Of a stretch of 64,000 nt of DNA, positions 1-12,575 are shown in pieces (the first letter of the stretch is position 1; every line of letters begins with the position of its first letter). Source of the stretch: Epinephelus fuscoguttatus (taxonomy: Eukaryota > Chordata > Actinopteri > Perciformes > Serranidae); assembly GCF_011397635.1 (NCBI RefSeq), contig NC_064754.1, forward strand, positions 32,530,543-32,594,542, written 5' to 3'. The notes beneath the pieces are model-generated. The model saw nothing but the letters and a program-made list of their open reading frames with translations. It had not been told where the DNA came from and did no database searches. Position numbers and translations under genes: made by a program.

Positions 1-540
1 TTATTTAACTAACACAACAGTGAAATGTAAAACTCCAGAGTTTTCTTCAGAAATATGAGCTAAAATGGGGAGAAAAGTGAGCTAGCTTATAGACCACAGA
101 TGAAGTTAATATTCCATAACTTTCCACCACATGAACCACTAACAAACCCACCTTGCTTTTTGAAATACTGGGTGAAATACTGTCGACCCTTTGCTTCTTT
201 CTCCTCTCTTAGTTCCTTCCATTCCGTTTTTAGATACCTGATTTTTGAGGCATATTGCCTCATCCGCCTCTTTACCCGCTGTCTGTGACAAATTACCTGC
301 GCACTGCAGCTGATCCAGTCGGACTGAACCATTTTACATAAATAGAGAGGGGGGGCGTTAATGTTTCCAAAACAAATAAAGTTATTGTTACCAGTACATT
401 GTAAATAAAACATATTTGTGATTATAAGTTAGTTAATAATTTAGAGTCATATTATTTTTTGTCAGCATTATAATTTTATTAGGGGCCTCTCTGGGCCCCT
501 CTTAATCATGGGCCCCTAGAATCCTTCTCCTTTTCCCCCC
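1..540. other. Unassigned DNA with a possible coding remnant
   Basis: The minus strand from 413 to 87 has a 108-codon reading frame whose middle is rich in Lys, Arg and Glu (KRRMRQYASKIRYLKTEWK) and could be a coiled-coil or transposon-derived exon. No family was recognised. At 478-560 there is a GGGCCCCT-rich palindromic stretch that looks like transposon DNA. Confidence 0.2.
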
Positions 541-544
541 TTTT

Positions 545-775
545 TTGGCGCCCCAGAGGGGAACATAAATGTGTGCCAAGTTTTATGGCAATCCATCCAA
601 TAGTTGTTGAAAGGAATGTCAACCTTATGGTGGCACTGCAGAAAAACTCAGGTGATTACCAAAGCCATTATGGTACCACATCTGGGAACCACAAATATCT
701 GTCTGGACCAAAGTAGAGACCAACAAAGAGACGGACATCACCATCCTTAGAGCCACACACCTAGTGACAACAAAA
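545..775. repeat. Teleost dispersed repeat (family A), copy 1
   Basis: It contains the phrase GCCAAGTTTTATGGCAATCC, then ATAGTTGTTGAAAGG and TCAACCTTATGGTGGCACTG. The same kind of text (a 'wrong-codon-free' filler of very many fish genomes) recurs near 25500-26040 and 53860-54060. It is non-coding. The family assignment is from memory and the exact ends are unclear. Confidence 0.55.
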
Positions 776-2570
776 CATTTATTTACTTTGGAAATACTTT
801 GTTATTTTCTGCCACAACGCAGCGAGAGAGGACTTGACCCCTTTGCTATTCTGAGCTGTGAGTAACAGTGACAACTTGGTGCATGTATGGAGTGCTAATA
901 TCCTCTCCAGGCTTAATATTCTTTCTTACATGTGGTCTAACACCTAATCATCATGCAAGGTCAAAATTGCAGCTCAGGAAACCTCGTGACTCCTATAGAG
1001 GGGGTGTGATTGATCTGCATTCACAGTGGGTGCTTTAAAGAGTTGAGGGGTTAAGTGGCTGTAAATATGGCGTATCAGTGAGATTTCATGACTCTGATAC
1101 TTACGTGCACCACATCCAATGAAGTATATATGAGTTCATGCCAAACTCATCCATAACGTTGTTAACCTTTGAAAGCTGAGCTGTTAGAGGAAAACACACA
1201 GCCCTGAAATGATCTTTCTCACACACTTTATACTGCAACTCTGCCAGGCACTGCAGACAAACCCATTCCCCAAATTGCCACCTCTATTTGCTGTGCTGCT
1301 TCCAGTTTTAAAATGCACCTCATGCCAGAGCGCTGTCTATCTTCCTCCATCTCTTACACAGTAGGAAAATTTAATTACTAGGAATAAAGGATGGCGTTAA
1401 CACTCAGATGAATCAAAGTTAGTCTAGAAGTGTATGCACAAAGAGGTAACGGGAGACTTTTACTGCACAACGCTGCCCGGAGGAGCATCTCCATACCTCT
1501 ATCGTTATAGTTATGGGAGATGGTTTCCATGACAATGATACACTTTTGAGGGATAAATGAGAAGGAGCTTGAATATGAACTATCAGATCCCCGCCTCCCC
1601 CCAGGCAATGAACTACGCTTGATTCATTTGGTCGCTGTGTGAGAAGGAAGAGAAATATGTAATTTGCTATCATGATGACATACGACTGTCGCTTTAGAGG
1701 ATTCTATGCATACAGACACATTTTAAAAACTGCTTTTCATTAGAGTTTTCCATGCATCTTTTGATGGTGTTTTCTCTCTTTGCTGCTGTCAGTTGCGGTT
1801 TTTCATTTTAATCCAGATAACAAAGTATAGCTACGCTGGTATATTAAGCAAGTAGAAATGAAATTATTTATAGCTGCACTAGTCGATAGTTTTATATTAA
1901 CAATAGATCAAGTGACTGTGTAATGTCAAATGTGTAGATCATAGTGACAAATCAATAGGAAATCATCATGAAATCTGTGGTTCCCCCGAGCCCACCTTAG
2001 CACATTAGTGTCTATTAGCTAATTGTTTTGGATCTACTGCTCTTAAATTTACTGTTTTGGTTCACTTTCACTGTTTCTTATAAACCTTGTTTCAAACAGC
2101 AGCAGGTGTTTGTTTTCAGCAAAAACCTGTGATAACTCTTCAGCCGTGTTTTCTATAAACATATTTTAAGTTCATTTTGAGGTACTGAAAAATAGCTGTA
2201 TGGAAACAGTTGAATTTAATAAAACAAATTCACTTGTACAAAAAAAAATGTTTGCTTTAAGTGGTTTTGTCTTTGTTAAAAAACAGTAGTAATATTGTGT
2301 TAAATGGGATAAGGTAATGCCTCTGCGTAGCGAACATTTAACTCACATGACTGATCAGCTGTTCACGCTGTTGGCGTCTTCCTGGATATTCCAATAACAA
2401 AATTATTTGTCTTTGTCTCTGAACAGCATGAAACATGGCCAGTACTGATTATAGAACAATTAAAATTTGCCCAATGAAGACCTCCTTCCATTTTTTTCTC
2501 TCGTAGATACCAAGGCAACATCTTGTTTCTTGTTTGCTAACTCTACTTTTTGTACTCTGTTTACTGGCGG
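776..2570. other. No recognised feature
   Basis: AT-rich DNA with only short chance reading frames. No exon, RNA gene or clear repeat was recognised. Confidence 0.5.
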
Positions 2571-2795
2571 ATAACCGCTATGCATATAGCCCAACCTATT
2601 CTGCAAACTCCGGCTTCTTCCCACAGTCCAAAGACATGCAGGTAGGTTCACTGGCGACTCTAAATTGCCTGTAGGTGTGAATGTGAATGGTTGTCTGTCT
2701 CTATACGTCAGCCCTGCGATAGTCTGGCGACCTGTCCAGGGTGTACTCCACCTCTGGCCCATTAGCTGGGATAGGCTCCAGCCTCATGTGGCTTG
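2571..2795. repeat. Common vertebrate/teleost LINE-derived repeat
   Basis: It contains CCCACAGTCCAAAGACATGC, GACTCTAAATTGCCTGTAGG, GCCCTGCGATAGTCTGGCGA and GCTGGGATAGGCTCCAGC in order. This is a very widespread fish interspersed repeat usually attributed to a LINE 3' region. It is non-coding here and carries several point changes. Confidence 0.7.
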
Positions 2796-5578
2796 ACTCC
2801 AGTGCAGGAGTCAAGCCATATGAACACACCTCCCCATTGTTTTAACATACTTAGTTTCCAGATAAACAAACTTAAAATGTTAGGCTGGCCAGTAATGAGA
2901 CTCACCAGTGCAGGGCAGACACAGCAGCAGCAACAGAGAGAGACTGAGTCGGACTACGCAGTACACAGTCAAGGCTCCTCCCACCAAGCACTGAATGATT
3001 CGGTGAACAAATCTTTTGAACAAATCTTTTTAATGAACTGATTCCAGTGATTCAGTAACATCTAAGGAACTGCTTTGCCCATCACTGATGTGATACTGGC
3101 AAAAAGCCGGCATATGCTGACTATTGTAAACCCTGGGAAATACCGCAACTGTATGTAACCTGTTTTGCATCAAACAGCAGTTCGTCGCTAATTCCTGTTA
3201 GTGGAGCATTTAGCAGCTAAAGAGCCAGATATTTCCCTTAGGAGTTGGTGGAGAGCAGAGACAGAGCTAAATGAGAGTGAATATTGGCCTTTCTTGTCAG
3301 GTCAGCAGAAACATGACTCCAAATGGCTGCTAATGTTGCTCTGTGTCTGCTGGATAAATAGGCAAAGACAATGGCTTTGCTAAGATGTTAGCTATATCTC
3401 TATAAGGTGATAATATGTCAAGGTTGTATTTACAGCTGTTCTGCTGTTCCCAAGTGATCAGAAATACAGCAATGCTGCTTTAACAAATCAACTTTAACCA
3501 GTACACATTTTCTTAAACAAAAAAGAAAGAGGCTGCTGAACATGTTCTCTTTTTTCTTGGTAGTGATTCTAAGCAGTGGTGCACTTTGCTATCCGTTGTT
3601 GGCTAACGTGTTCTCTTGGGAGAGAAAAGTCTGCTTGAGGACTTAGAAAAATGAGATACAGAGAAAATGGGTTTTTCAGGAAAACTATCTACCACGATGA
3701 GGATGTGGAGAGCAAGAAAATGAAAAAGGATTGGGCAGAGAGAGAGAGGAGAGCATCTTCACTGTGCCATCAGGTGTAATTTCTGTACCCTGGCCAAAGT
3801 GTCAAAGATTGAGAGGACAGCAGGTAAGATGAATAGCTTGAACCTGTGTGTGAGAGAATGGATGATGGGAGCCTGAGAAGAAAGACAAACGTGGGGAAGA
3901 GAGGGAGATATTCTGGCAGAGTGGACTGCTTGTAAGTGGGTAAAAAAAGAGGTGAAAAAAGCCAAACACAAAAGGAAAAAGGCACACAAAGAGTCTGACT
4001 GTGCGAGACGAAAAATGGAAGCAAAGCCTGCGGGCTAATAGTCACCACATTAGCTGGCCATCATCCACCTCGGCTGACCACACAAGTCTCTCCATGGGAG
4101 CTGTCATTAAACCCTCCCTACAGGTGTCTGGGTGAGTGATTTTAACCAGAGTAAACAGAACAAGATTAATGGTGCGAAATAGCACACAAGGGCCGCAGAG
4201 CTGGTGGCGCAACGGTAAGCGTGTCAATGAAAAGGTTATTAATGTTTAGGAAGGTGCAGACAGTATCTCTGTTGCTCTGCTGCTCAGTATTTTTCCTGGT
4301 GTAATGCCCTGTGCTGTGGATGAAGCATGTAGCTATATATGTGTTTCTATAACCATGTAATTTATTAGGAATGTACCCAACAGGCTGAGAGAACATTGTA
4401 AATGCAGGTTACTTATTTACAAAACATTACATGCAGACATCTCAAACACATATTACCCTATGACTTTTCTCTCATTTTATAAAAGCAGGAGACCCAAAGA
4501 ATGAGGGGAAAATATCAGTTATTATAGTAAAATTATTCAAAACACTCAATCATTGTTCCCTTTCACAAACCTCCAGATTTGACAGCAGTGGTCCTGTTCA
4601 GGCCGATGTGTCCAAATCAATAGCAAATTTAGGATGTCTGTGCCCAGCCTGCGGCTCATTTCATGGGCCAGTGTTATTTACTAGCTCTGGGCTGCCTCCT
4701 CCTCCATCCCTCTCTCCTCCTCCTCGTGTTCCAGGATAGTATTTCATACAAATACACCACCACACAGCACAACCTGCTCCCACTCAGTGTCACCAGGAGA
4801 CGGTTCCTCCAAAATCCGGTGCCAGCCAGCCAGCACACCCGAATTAGACATTATTGTCAAAATGTCCAAATCGTACAATCGCACATGGTCACTTGTGTTT
4901 CCATGAACTAAGATGCCAATGTTCCCAGAACATTAAGGCTCACAGAAGTGTGAAATATTTGTGTATTTTTTATTCTTTATATAACCTGGTAGTGTAGTCG
5001 AAATTGGAATAAAATAAATTGGTTGTAGAAAAACACATAGCCCTGAAATCAACAACAGCACAAACAAATGTGATACAGCATAGCATATCAACTGAAATAC
5101 AATTTTAAATTGAGTCACAGAAAGAGGAGTGCAGTCAGCATGCAGTATAGTCAGACCTCTGAGAGCAGCAGGATCAGGAGCCTGAGTGACAGAGAGCCTG
5201 AATCAACAAGCTCTTTACACACACAGCATCTAAATCTACGTTATGGCGCTGTACTTAAGCATATCCTCCTGGTGTGAAACGTACAGCACTTTGAAACTCC
5301 TCTGTACTTAAACGAAGTTTTGAGTACTGGTACTGTACTCTCCGTTTCAGAGTTCTTTATACATCTACTCTGCAACATTTCAAAGGGAAGTAGTGTACTT
5401 TTCACTCCTCTATATGTCATGTTGCTTTGTAAGTTTTAACATACCGAATGATAGGATGATCCTATTAAATAGAATTTACTGCTATAGTTTAACAATCAAA
5501 TAGTATATTAATAAGTAAAAGTTAGCTCCACCTCGGCCAGCTGCAACAGTAAACAATTGCTTGCACATTCACTCATCA
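2796..5578. other. No recognised gene
   Basis: Low-complexity and AG-rich tracts (for example 3730-4000) but no exon or RNA gene that can be defended. Confidence 0.5.
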
Positions 5579-5581
5579 GTA

Positions 5582-5660
5582 ATCCATCCATCCATCCATC
5601 CATCCATCCATCCATCCATCCATCCATCCATCCATCCATCAATCCATCCACCCATCCATT
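5582..5660 (-). repeat. (GGAT)n tail of the LINE copy
   Basis: About nineteen ATCC units on the plus strand, with a few interruptions near the right end. On the minus strand they form the GGAT/GATG repeat that directly follows the LINE coding end, as described for Rex3-like elements. Confidence 0.85.
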
Positions 5661-6463
5661 TTCATTCACTTATCCAGCACCAGGTCACGGGGCAGCAGGC
5701 TAAACAAGGTATTCCAGACGTCCCTCTTCCCAGCAACCCTTTCCAACTCCTCCTGGGGATCGTGGGTTGTTCCTAAACCAGATGAGATATATAATCCCTC
5801 AAGTGTGTTCTAGGTCTGCCCCGGGGCCTCCTACCAGTTATATGTGCAGGGAAAGCCTCTGCCAGAAGGCGCCAAGGAGGCATCCTGATCAGATGCCCAA
5901 ACCACCCCAACTGGTCCCTTTCGAGACGAAGGAGCAGTGGCTCTACTCCAAGCTCCCTGCAGATGTCTGAGCTCCTCACACTGTCTCTAAGGCCGAGCCT
6001 GGCCACCCTCTGGAGGAAACACATTTTGGCCACTTGTATCTGCAACCTCATTCTTTCGGTCACTACCCAGAGCTCATGACAATGAGGTGACGTTGGGACA
6101 TAGATGGACCAGTAAATCAAAAGCTACGCCTTCTGCCTAAGCTCCCTCTTCACCCAGACCGTCCAGTGCAATGCCTGCATCACTGCTGATGCCATGCTAA
6201 ACCACTTGTCAATCAAATGCTCCATTTTACCCTCACTCATGAACAAGACCCTGAGATACTTTGCTTGGGGCAGTAACTCTCTCCCAACCCAGAGGGAGCA
6301 ATCCACTGTTATTCCAGCAGAGGACCATGGCCACAGACCAGGAGGTGCTGACCATCATCCCGACCGCTTCACACTCGGGTGCAAACCGCCCAAGTGCATG
6401 CTGGAGGTCACGGTGGGATGAAGCCAACAGAAACTCATCATCTGTAAAAGCACCTTGAGATCC

Positions 6464-6827
6464 TAGCCTCGCGTCACCAGGCTCTTCACATAAAGTGAAG
6501 AGCCTGGTTTCTATTCACTCTGAATTTTGTCTGGATTCTGGTTCCGGTCTAGAGAGCAGATGCCGAATTCACCAACTTCATCAAAGTAAAACTTTAAATT
6601 CTGGCGCACCATCGATTTGGGGTGATGAGGGGTGTAAGAAAATCAATTAACTTAATGGCTTGGGGCTTTTCTTGTAAATTATATTCTTTAAATTAAAGTT
6701 TCACCGCATTTTTATTAGCTTGGTGCTTTTATTTTAACGGAAAGGCGCATCCATCGAATTCTGGATCCTGTCTCACTCGCCCTGGTTCTGGTTCCTTACC
6801 AAAACGGCCACTAACGACCCCAGGCTA
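6464..6827. mobile_element. 364 bp terminal-inverted-repeat element inside the LINE
   Basis: The ends are inverted, TAGCCTCGCGTC at the left and TAGCCTGGGGTC (reversed) at the right. It is flanked by the perfect direct repeat TTGAGATCC (6455-6463 and 6828-6836). It precisely interrupts the LINE reading frame between the QGCP and DD motifs, so both boundaries are independently supported. It has no coding capacity. The 9 bp duplication would suit Mutator-like or Merlin-like elements, but the family is not identified. Confidence 0.75.
6477..6507. repeat. Perfect 13 bp hairpin near the left end of the element
   Basis: CCAGGCTCTTCAC, a 5 nt loop (ATAAA), then its exact reverse complement. It lies 13 bp inside the left end of the 364 bp element. 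Function unknown. Confidence 0.85.
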
Positions 6828-7175
6828 TTGAGATCCTGTTCATAAATATCACAAAAAGAACTAATGAGAAGGGACAACCCTGGTGGAGACCAACACCCAC
6901 TAAAAGTATGTTAGACTTTACACCAAGTATGTGGACACCACTCTCACTTTGGTTACACAAGGACTTAATGGCTGGTAGCAATAACATTGGTACCCCATAT
7001 TACCCCCCAGTTACCCCCCATGCAATATATGCATGACAACACTGACAGGAAACATTCGGCTGCATGCTGCTGAGCACTTTCACTTCCATTTATAAGTATA
7101 TTTTGCTGATAATACTTGAGTAACATTTGGCATCTATTGCATTTACTTGTAATGAAGTATTTCAGGAGCTATTTA

Positions 7176-7500
7176 GGAGCTCGGACATCCGGGAGGGACT
7201 CGGAGTAGAGCCGTTGCTCCTCCACATCGAGAGGAGCCAGTTGAGGTGGTTCGGGCATCTGGTAAGGATGCCTTCCGGACGCCTCCCTTGGGAGGTGTTT
7301 CGGGCATGTCCAACTGGGAGGAGACCTCGGGGCCGCCCCAGGACACGCTGTAGGGATTACATCACCCGGCCAGCCTGGGAACGCCTCAGGGTTCCCTCGG
7401 AAGAGCTGATGGAAGTGAGGACTGTCTGGGCTTCTTTGCTGAGGCTGCTGCCCCCGCGACCCGGACCCGGATAAGCGGAAGACGACGAGTACGAGTATGA
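7176..7500 (+). mobile_element. LINE 3' end, second copy, nearly open frame
   Basis: This encodes the same LINE C terminus as the copy at 5.6-7.0 kb, but on the plus strand and with an unbroken frame: SSDIREGLGVEPLLLHIE, LRWFGHLVRMPSGRLP, GRRPRGRPRTRCRDYI, ending LLRLLPPRPGPG and a stop at 7474. The start is truncated. Instead of a GATG array the tail is GACGACGAGTACGAGTATG. The intact frame suggests it is younger than the other copy. Confidence 0.8.
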
Positions 7501-7714
7501 GTACAATTCTGTTTTTACTCAGATCTGGAGCATCGGTTAAATGTCAGGAACTATGGAAGCAGATTATCATTCACCATCTCTTTCTTCAAAATATTTTTAC
7601 GTGCAACTTACAGGGATACTTTGCTGATTTTCAACCAGCTCTGTATTATATACAATGTGGGTAGTATGTGTACAGAATGAGATCTGCAACTCCCTCTCCT
7701 AAACTCAGACCAAA

Positions 7715-8025
7715 CTCAGATTTAAGGGTAAAACTAGGCAGTGCCGATCAAATATAAAGATTCTGTCACTGTAATGCCTATTTCTCACCCATAATGTCTC
7801 CAAAAACATATTTTAGTGCACTGTTTGGCTGTAATATGAGAGTTTGTGAACATTAAGTGGACACCAAACTGTTTCCTGTATTGTTCAAAGGAGGCTAAAA
7901 AGACTAAGATGAAATGGTAAAACTAGGCAGTGCTGATAGAATATGAAGCAAGATTCTGTACCTCGCCAAGAATCTTTAGAAACATATTCTACCTTACTAT
8001 ATAACTGTTTCGAGATTGTTTATTA
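7715..8025 (+). repeat. Dispersed repeat family B, two tandem-like copies
   Basis: AAAACTAGGCAGTGCCGATC followed by AAGATTCTGTCACTG at 7731, and again AAAACTAGGCAGTGCTGATA with AAGATTCTGTACC at 7919. The same text occurs at 12818, and reversed near 14190-14330 and 63560-63670. It is a non-autonomous transposon-like family common in fish; the exact class is not known to me. Confidence 0.65.
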
Positions 8026-11000
8026 CCAGCCAGCCAGCGTATTGTTTCCTGTGTCAAAACTGCTGAGCGCACATTATGCAAGATATGTATAGCTGTGGAC
8101 ACATTCCATCTGTATCGTACACAACACACCCCTACAAACCATGCCAACAACTAGTGTAAGACAAACCCACCACTGCAACGGTTATCTGACCCTGCTGGAA
8201 AGCAACAGTGTCATGAATAAATGTGAGGCCAAATGTAGCAATAATTCACTTTATAAGTAACAAGATGCACCCCTTACCAATACCCTTACCCTAACCTTAA
8301 CCGCCTCTCTTTTTAACCTAACACTTAATAGCTAGCTAAACGCTAACTGGCATTTTCAGAGGGGTTTCCAGGCCAAAAGATGAAGGGGGCTGATCGTAAA
8401 TTAACTTGTAGGTGTGGTGGGCGAGTCATGTAGCTGTTGGGTGAATTACTTAGCTGCTCCAGCTGCAGCTCTATCCACTCGCATTACGTCATCCTCCAGT
8501 GGAAGTGTTTGTTGGTCCGGTGCTGCACATTCTTGTAGTTGCAGGTTTTCTATCTTCTGAGCAAAAGCAAATGTCACAGCTTTTTTCAGCTGTTTTCTCT
8601 GGTCATGTATCACCAATGCCAAAAGTATTTGCGCCTTCCTACTGCATAGACAGCCTAGTTTTATAATAAGGCCATCTTTCCAGCAGCGAATTGCTTCTTT
8701 AACTAATGAATTACAAAATGATTTATATACTTAAGAAACAGCTTATCAAATGATGTGAAATGATTATATATTCTCAAATGTCACTATTTTTAGATGAGGG
8801 ACTTGGTGGCTTGATGATCTATTGGAGACCACAGTGAATGGCTCCTTTGTAGCCAGATATATTTTTTTACATGCTATTTCATCAGAGATTTGATCATTAA
8901 TTAAATCAAATTTTAATGGTCAACAAACCAGAGAAAGCAAAAGCGTTTGTCTTGGCTCAGTAGCTCTGTTGCTTGAGCAGCTCGGCCTTCTTGGTACTGA
9001 ACATCCAAATGTGTGATGAGGAGGCTGTGATCCTGTCTCCTCTGTGTTTACCCACAGCTGTTTAACCAGGAAACGCTGGCAGCATGGCTGGGGGGCTGGA
9101 TTATTCTGCCTATGCCAAATGAGGCAGAACAGGGCTAATTCTATTTGAGCTTCACCACTTGAGTCAACTTTACGGCCCAATTAGCTCCCCTGAAATGAGA
9201 GAAGGGTAAAAGAGAGAAGAAGGGGGGACGTGGGAAGGTGACGGTGGCAGGGAACACCAGTGTCCCCTCTTCATGCTACAAAGCTAGAGAGGTATAAATA
9301 ATATCCTTCTGTTGCTGCACCGGGTGGGTTTTACTTGGCACATTAGTCATTGGCCATATTTGTCTGTGATCTTCTTTGAGTCATTATGAAGCTTAAGCAT
9401 GCTGATCTTTACAAACATTTCCTATCTTTATTTCACAGCACTGTGATTTTGGAGCAAAGTTGTTTTTGCGGAAAATTAAAAATTGTGAAAACAAAATGTA
9501 AGAACATGAAGCCACAACTGTTGTTGGTCTGAAACAAACTGGAAGAGACAGAAATTTAATTTGGACAGTGTTGTCTAGCAGAGAAAAGCTTAACAATCTT
9601 CCCTTGACAGACTTTAAATGGAGTGGAAAATGAGTTTAAAAATTAGGATAAATGATTAGGACCATTATAGTAATAAGTGCAACAAACCCAGCAATCATGA
9701 ATACGCTAAGTAATCCTTCATAAAGGAACCAAGGGTTTAAGACCCTGACCATGAACTATGGACATATGTTATATCCAGTGCTCAAGACGGCCTGATACTC
9801 ACTGATACTTTATGTTGTACCGTGACTTTTTCTTGCACACTGACACTTCTCGCAAGCTGCCTATTCTCTTTTCTGCCCTCTTCATAGCACGTTCTCTGGG
9901 CGATTCATAATGGTCCTAAATAAACTACTCAAGGCTACTCAGGGGGCGTTCAGGGGCACTATGTAGGCTACCCAGAGGTCCTACATGACTGGCACCTGGT
10001 CCTATTCTCATCTGCCTGCTTTTCTGTTGGCGGCTAGTCTAGTGGCATTACCTTACAATAATGTTGGTCTGACTCTAAAGGGCAACACAAAGAGAAGATG
10101 AACACAGTCAGAAGAGTCCAAATTACTTAGAGTTGGGTACTGTTCTAGATACTTTTAAAGGTACTAACTGAAATACGTTGGTACTACCAAGTAGAAATTC
10201 CTGTTAAATCCATTGGTGCCAAATGTCAGCATCTATGAGTGCATCTGGGGAGAACACTGGGGTTTAGACTAGAGGCGGAAGTGCTGCGAAGTGCCCTGAA
10301 GCAAAACCCGTGGCTTCCACCTCCACTAATGATCAAAAGACTGATTCTTCTATGTACCGTAACCCAGGTTATATCGTTCACTGACAAATACGAATCATGT
10401 GAGTAAGGGGAGTAATGGCAAATATTTTTTTCCCACCTCAAGCGCTGGCTGCATCTCTCTCCCCCATTTCCTGTCTTGTTTCTACTATCTGCAACAAATG
10501 TATAATCAAAATGCCCCAAAATACTTGTGACTGGACATGAGAGAATCTCCATCTGCCGATTCAGTAACTTTTACAACTTATCAATGTATTACTTGATTAC
10601 TTGATGACATTCTGAAGGGGAAAGGTGCTGTAGAAACTTACATAAGGAAGGCTGATATTTAGCAGCTCATACTCAAATCTCAGATGTCACAGTGTCCTTG
10701 AATGCATCAACAGCAGACAATTTTTAAACACAGTCTGTTCTTGAAGTGGCACTACCTCATGGTGATGACGCAAATACAGGGCCTTCAATGATCCCTGGGA
10801 TGTGGTGTCTGTCTCCAACAAGAATCAAGCCTCTGTACATTGCTTTCATACAGCAGTTTTAAAAATGGTTATTGCTTGCAACTGAAGTTGGCTTAAAGCA
10901 TCATAGAAAAAGCTTTGACAAAAATAAAAGTGACAAATAAATTAAAGTTGGCAAGGAAAGTTTTGAGTCATTGCAAGGTGATTTTTTCTTGTATACTGAA

Positions 11001-12270
11001 ATAAAAACTGAAACGACAACTGCTGCCTGGAAGGAAATCAACCCATAAACTTAAATTTGACACTGGAAAATAAGCAAAAAAAAAAAAAAAAAAAATAGGG
11101 TGTAATCTGTAATTAAGTAAACTCAAACAGGCAAAGCCAGAGCAATGGTTTTAAAAAAAGATGGGAAAATTTGCATAGAGCGAGTGTAGAAGTTATGGAA
11201 ATGGTAATCAGAGGGAACATTTGTATGACACGTCAGAGCCACAGAGCACAAATAATGGATCAAGACATGTGACAAACATTTTGTGTAACAAAATTATTGT
11301 GGTTTAATGCAGTCATTTCACTGTTCACTGTTAGAACGCAGAAAATATATATTTTTTTTTACGAGTATCAGAAGCAGAAAATTGCAGTAAATTGTATTTA
11401 CTGTTATTCTCCCACAACACTGAGTCCCAGCCTCCGTTGTTCGACCTCAGCATTTATGTTTGGGAACTGAGCAGGGTGGGTCAGTGAGGAAAATAGTTTT
11501 TCTGCAAAAGTAAGTGGTTTACCACATGAATGATAATCAAGTCGCTGTCGGTTGCTTAGTTACCATCACTTAAAATTGGAGGATGGGGAGGGACAGGAGA
11601 GGGATTTTTAATCCTCTGGGGCTTTGTCTGTTCCAGTATCGAGTTCAGTGCTTTGGATAATGACAGCCACGCTCAGACTAAGAATTTTTTTAAAATTTAC
11701 AACAAAAAACTTCTTCCCCCTGTAGGGTATTTACCTGGCTGGTATTTGTGTGTTTCAAAAACATCGCTCCTATTTCCAGGTTGTAATAGCTGAGAGGAAC
11801 ACACACACCGCTAACTTTTTTTTTTGCGCTCATTTGAAAAATCAAACACGCCCAAGCAAAGTTTCAACCAGGTAGAAGAGGTTCAAATGGATTTCATGCA
11901 GGTTGGTGTGGCAGCCCGAGGCAGCAGCAAACTCCTAACAAACATTATTATTTAACTATTCAGTGATATTTACAGTCCTAACACTTCAAAGAACCAATAT
12001 TTTTATAGGCATAGTTCAATAACAGCCACAAAGTTAAAGAAAAATCTCCCAAACACTTTCTGCTGGATATCCAGCATCCTCCATGCTTTGGATTGCATGC
12101 ATGGTTTGACAGAAGTAAATTATGATCGAGATATGATTGACGCAAGGCTTAGTTTGATCGTCTATTGATCACAACATGACACTGGACTGTCAGTCATCAG
12201 CACATTGTGTGGACCAGAGGCTGACTTGAAGAGTGCTCAGACCAAAGAGTGGCACACTATTAAAACACAA
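8026..12270. other. No recognised gene
   Basis: Mostly unique-looking AT-rich DNA. It holds a 20 bp A run at 11076-11095 and short CCCTAACC-like words near 8283 that are too few to be telomeric. No coding exon was recognised. Confidence 0.5.
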
Positions 12271-12471
12271 GGGGCGGGGACAGCCAGCAGCTCACTGGGG
12301 TCGAGCAGGCGTCCCATGTAAAAAAAAAACAACAAAACAAAACAGGCTGTGTCCTCACTGCAGCAGCCATGGGTTCATTTCCAGCCTGTGACCCATTGCT
12401 GCAAGCCATCCTCCCCCTCACACCTGAACTGTCATAAAGGCAAAAAGCCATAAAAACAACCTTAAAAAAAC
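12271..12471 (+). mobile_element. Old tRNA-derived SINE (same family as 52146-52322)
   Basis: It aligns along its length with the younger SINE at 52.1 kb: TCGAGCAGGCGTCCCATGT, then GCAGCAGCCATGGGTTCA (B-box region), TGTGACCCATTGCTGCAAGC, CCTGAACTGTCATAAAGGC and an A-rich end. An extra A/C-rich stretch sits at 12319-12345. It is diverged, so older. Confidence 0.75.
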
Positions 12472-12575
12472 CCAAGGAGCCGCTGTGATCTGTGGCAATG
12501 CAGTGGTCACATTGAAAGGAATGGGTTGGAGCTGCTTTTTCCAAACAGCACTATGCTAGTTTGAGCCTGGCATTA

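Larger units (their letters stand above)
5579..7035 (-). mobile_element. Rex3-like (RTE-type) LINE 3' fragment, split by an insertion
   Basis: Read on the minus strand, 7035-6838 encodes a decayed reverse-transcriptase block with GLHQGCPFSLVLFVIFMNR. After an inserted element (6464-6827) the frame resumes with FTDDEFLLASSHRDL, where the usual F/YADD catalytic motif has become FTDD. It continues through KYLRVLFMSEGKME, one in-frame stop, YWSIYVPTS, and the conserved LINE C terminus (LGWFGHLIRMPPWRL and GRRPRGRPRTHLRDYI), ending in a GGAT repeat. Non-LTR retrotransposons copy their RNA into nicked chromosomal DNA. The copy is 5' truncated and cannot function. Naming it Rex3 rests on the GATG-type tail and remembered family sequence; a related RTE clade is possible. 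Confidence 0.8.

Noticed and set aside
8270..8310. Interstitial telomeric repeat
   Set aside because: Only two or three imperfect CCCTAACC-like words, not a TTAGGG array.
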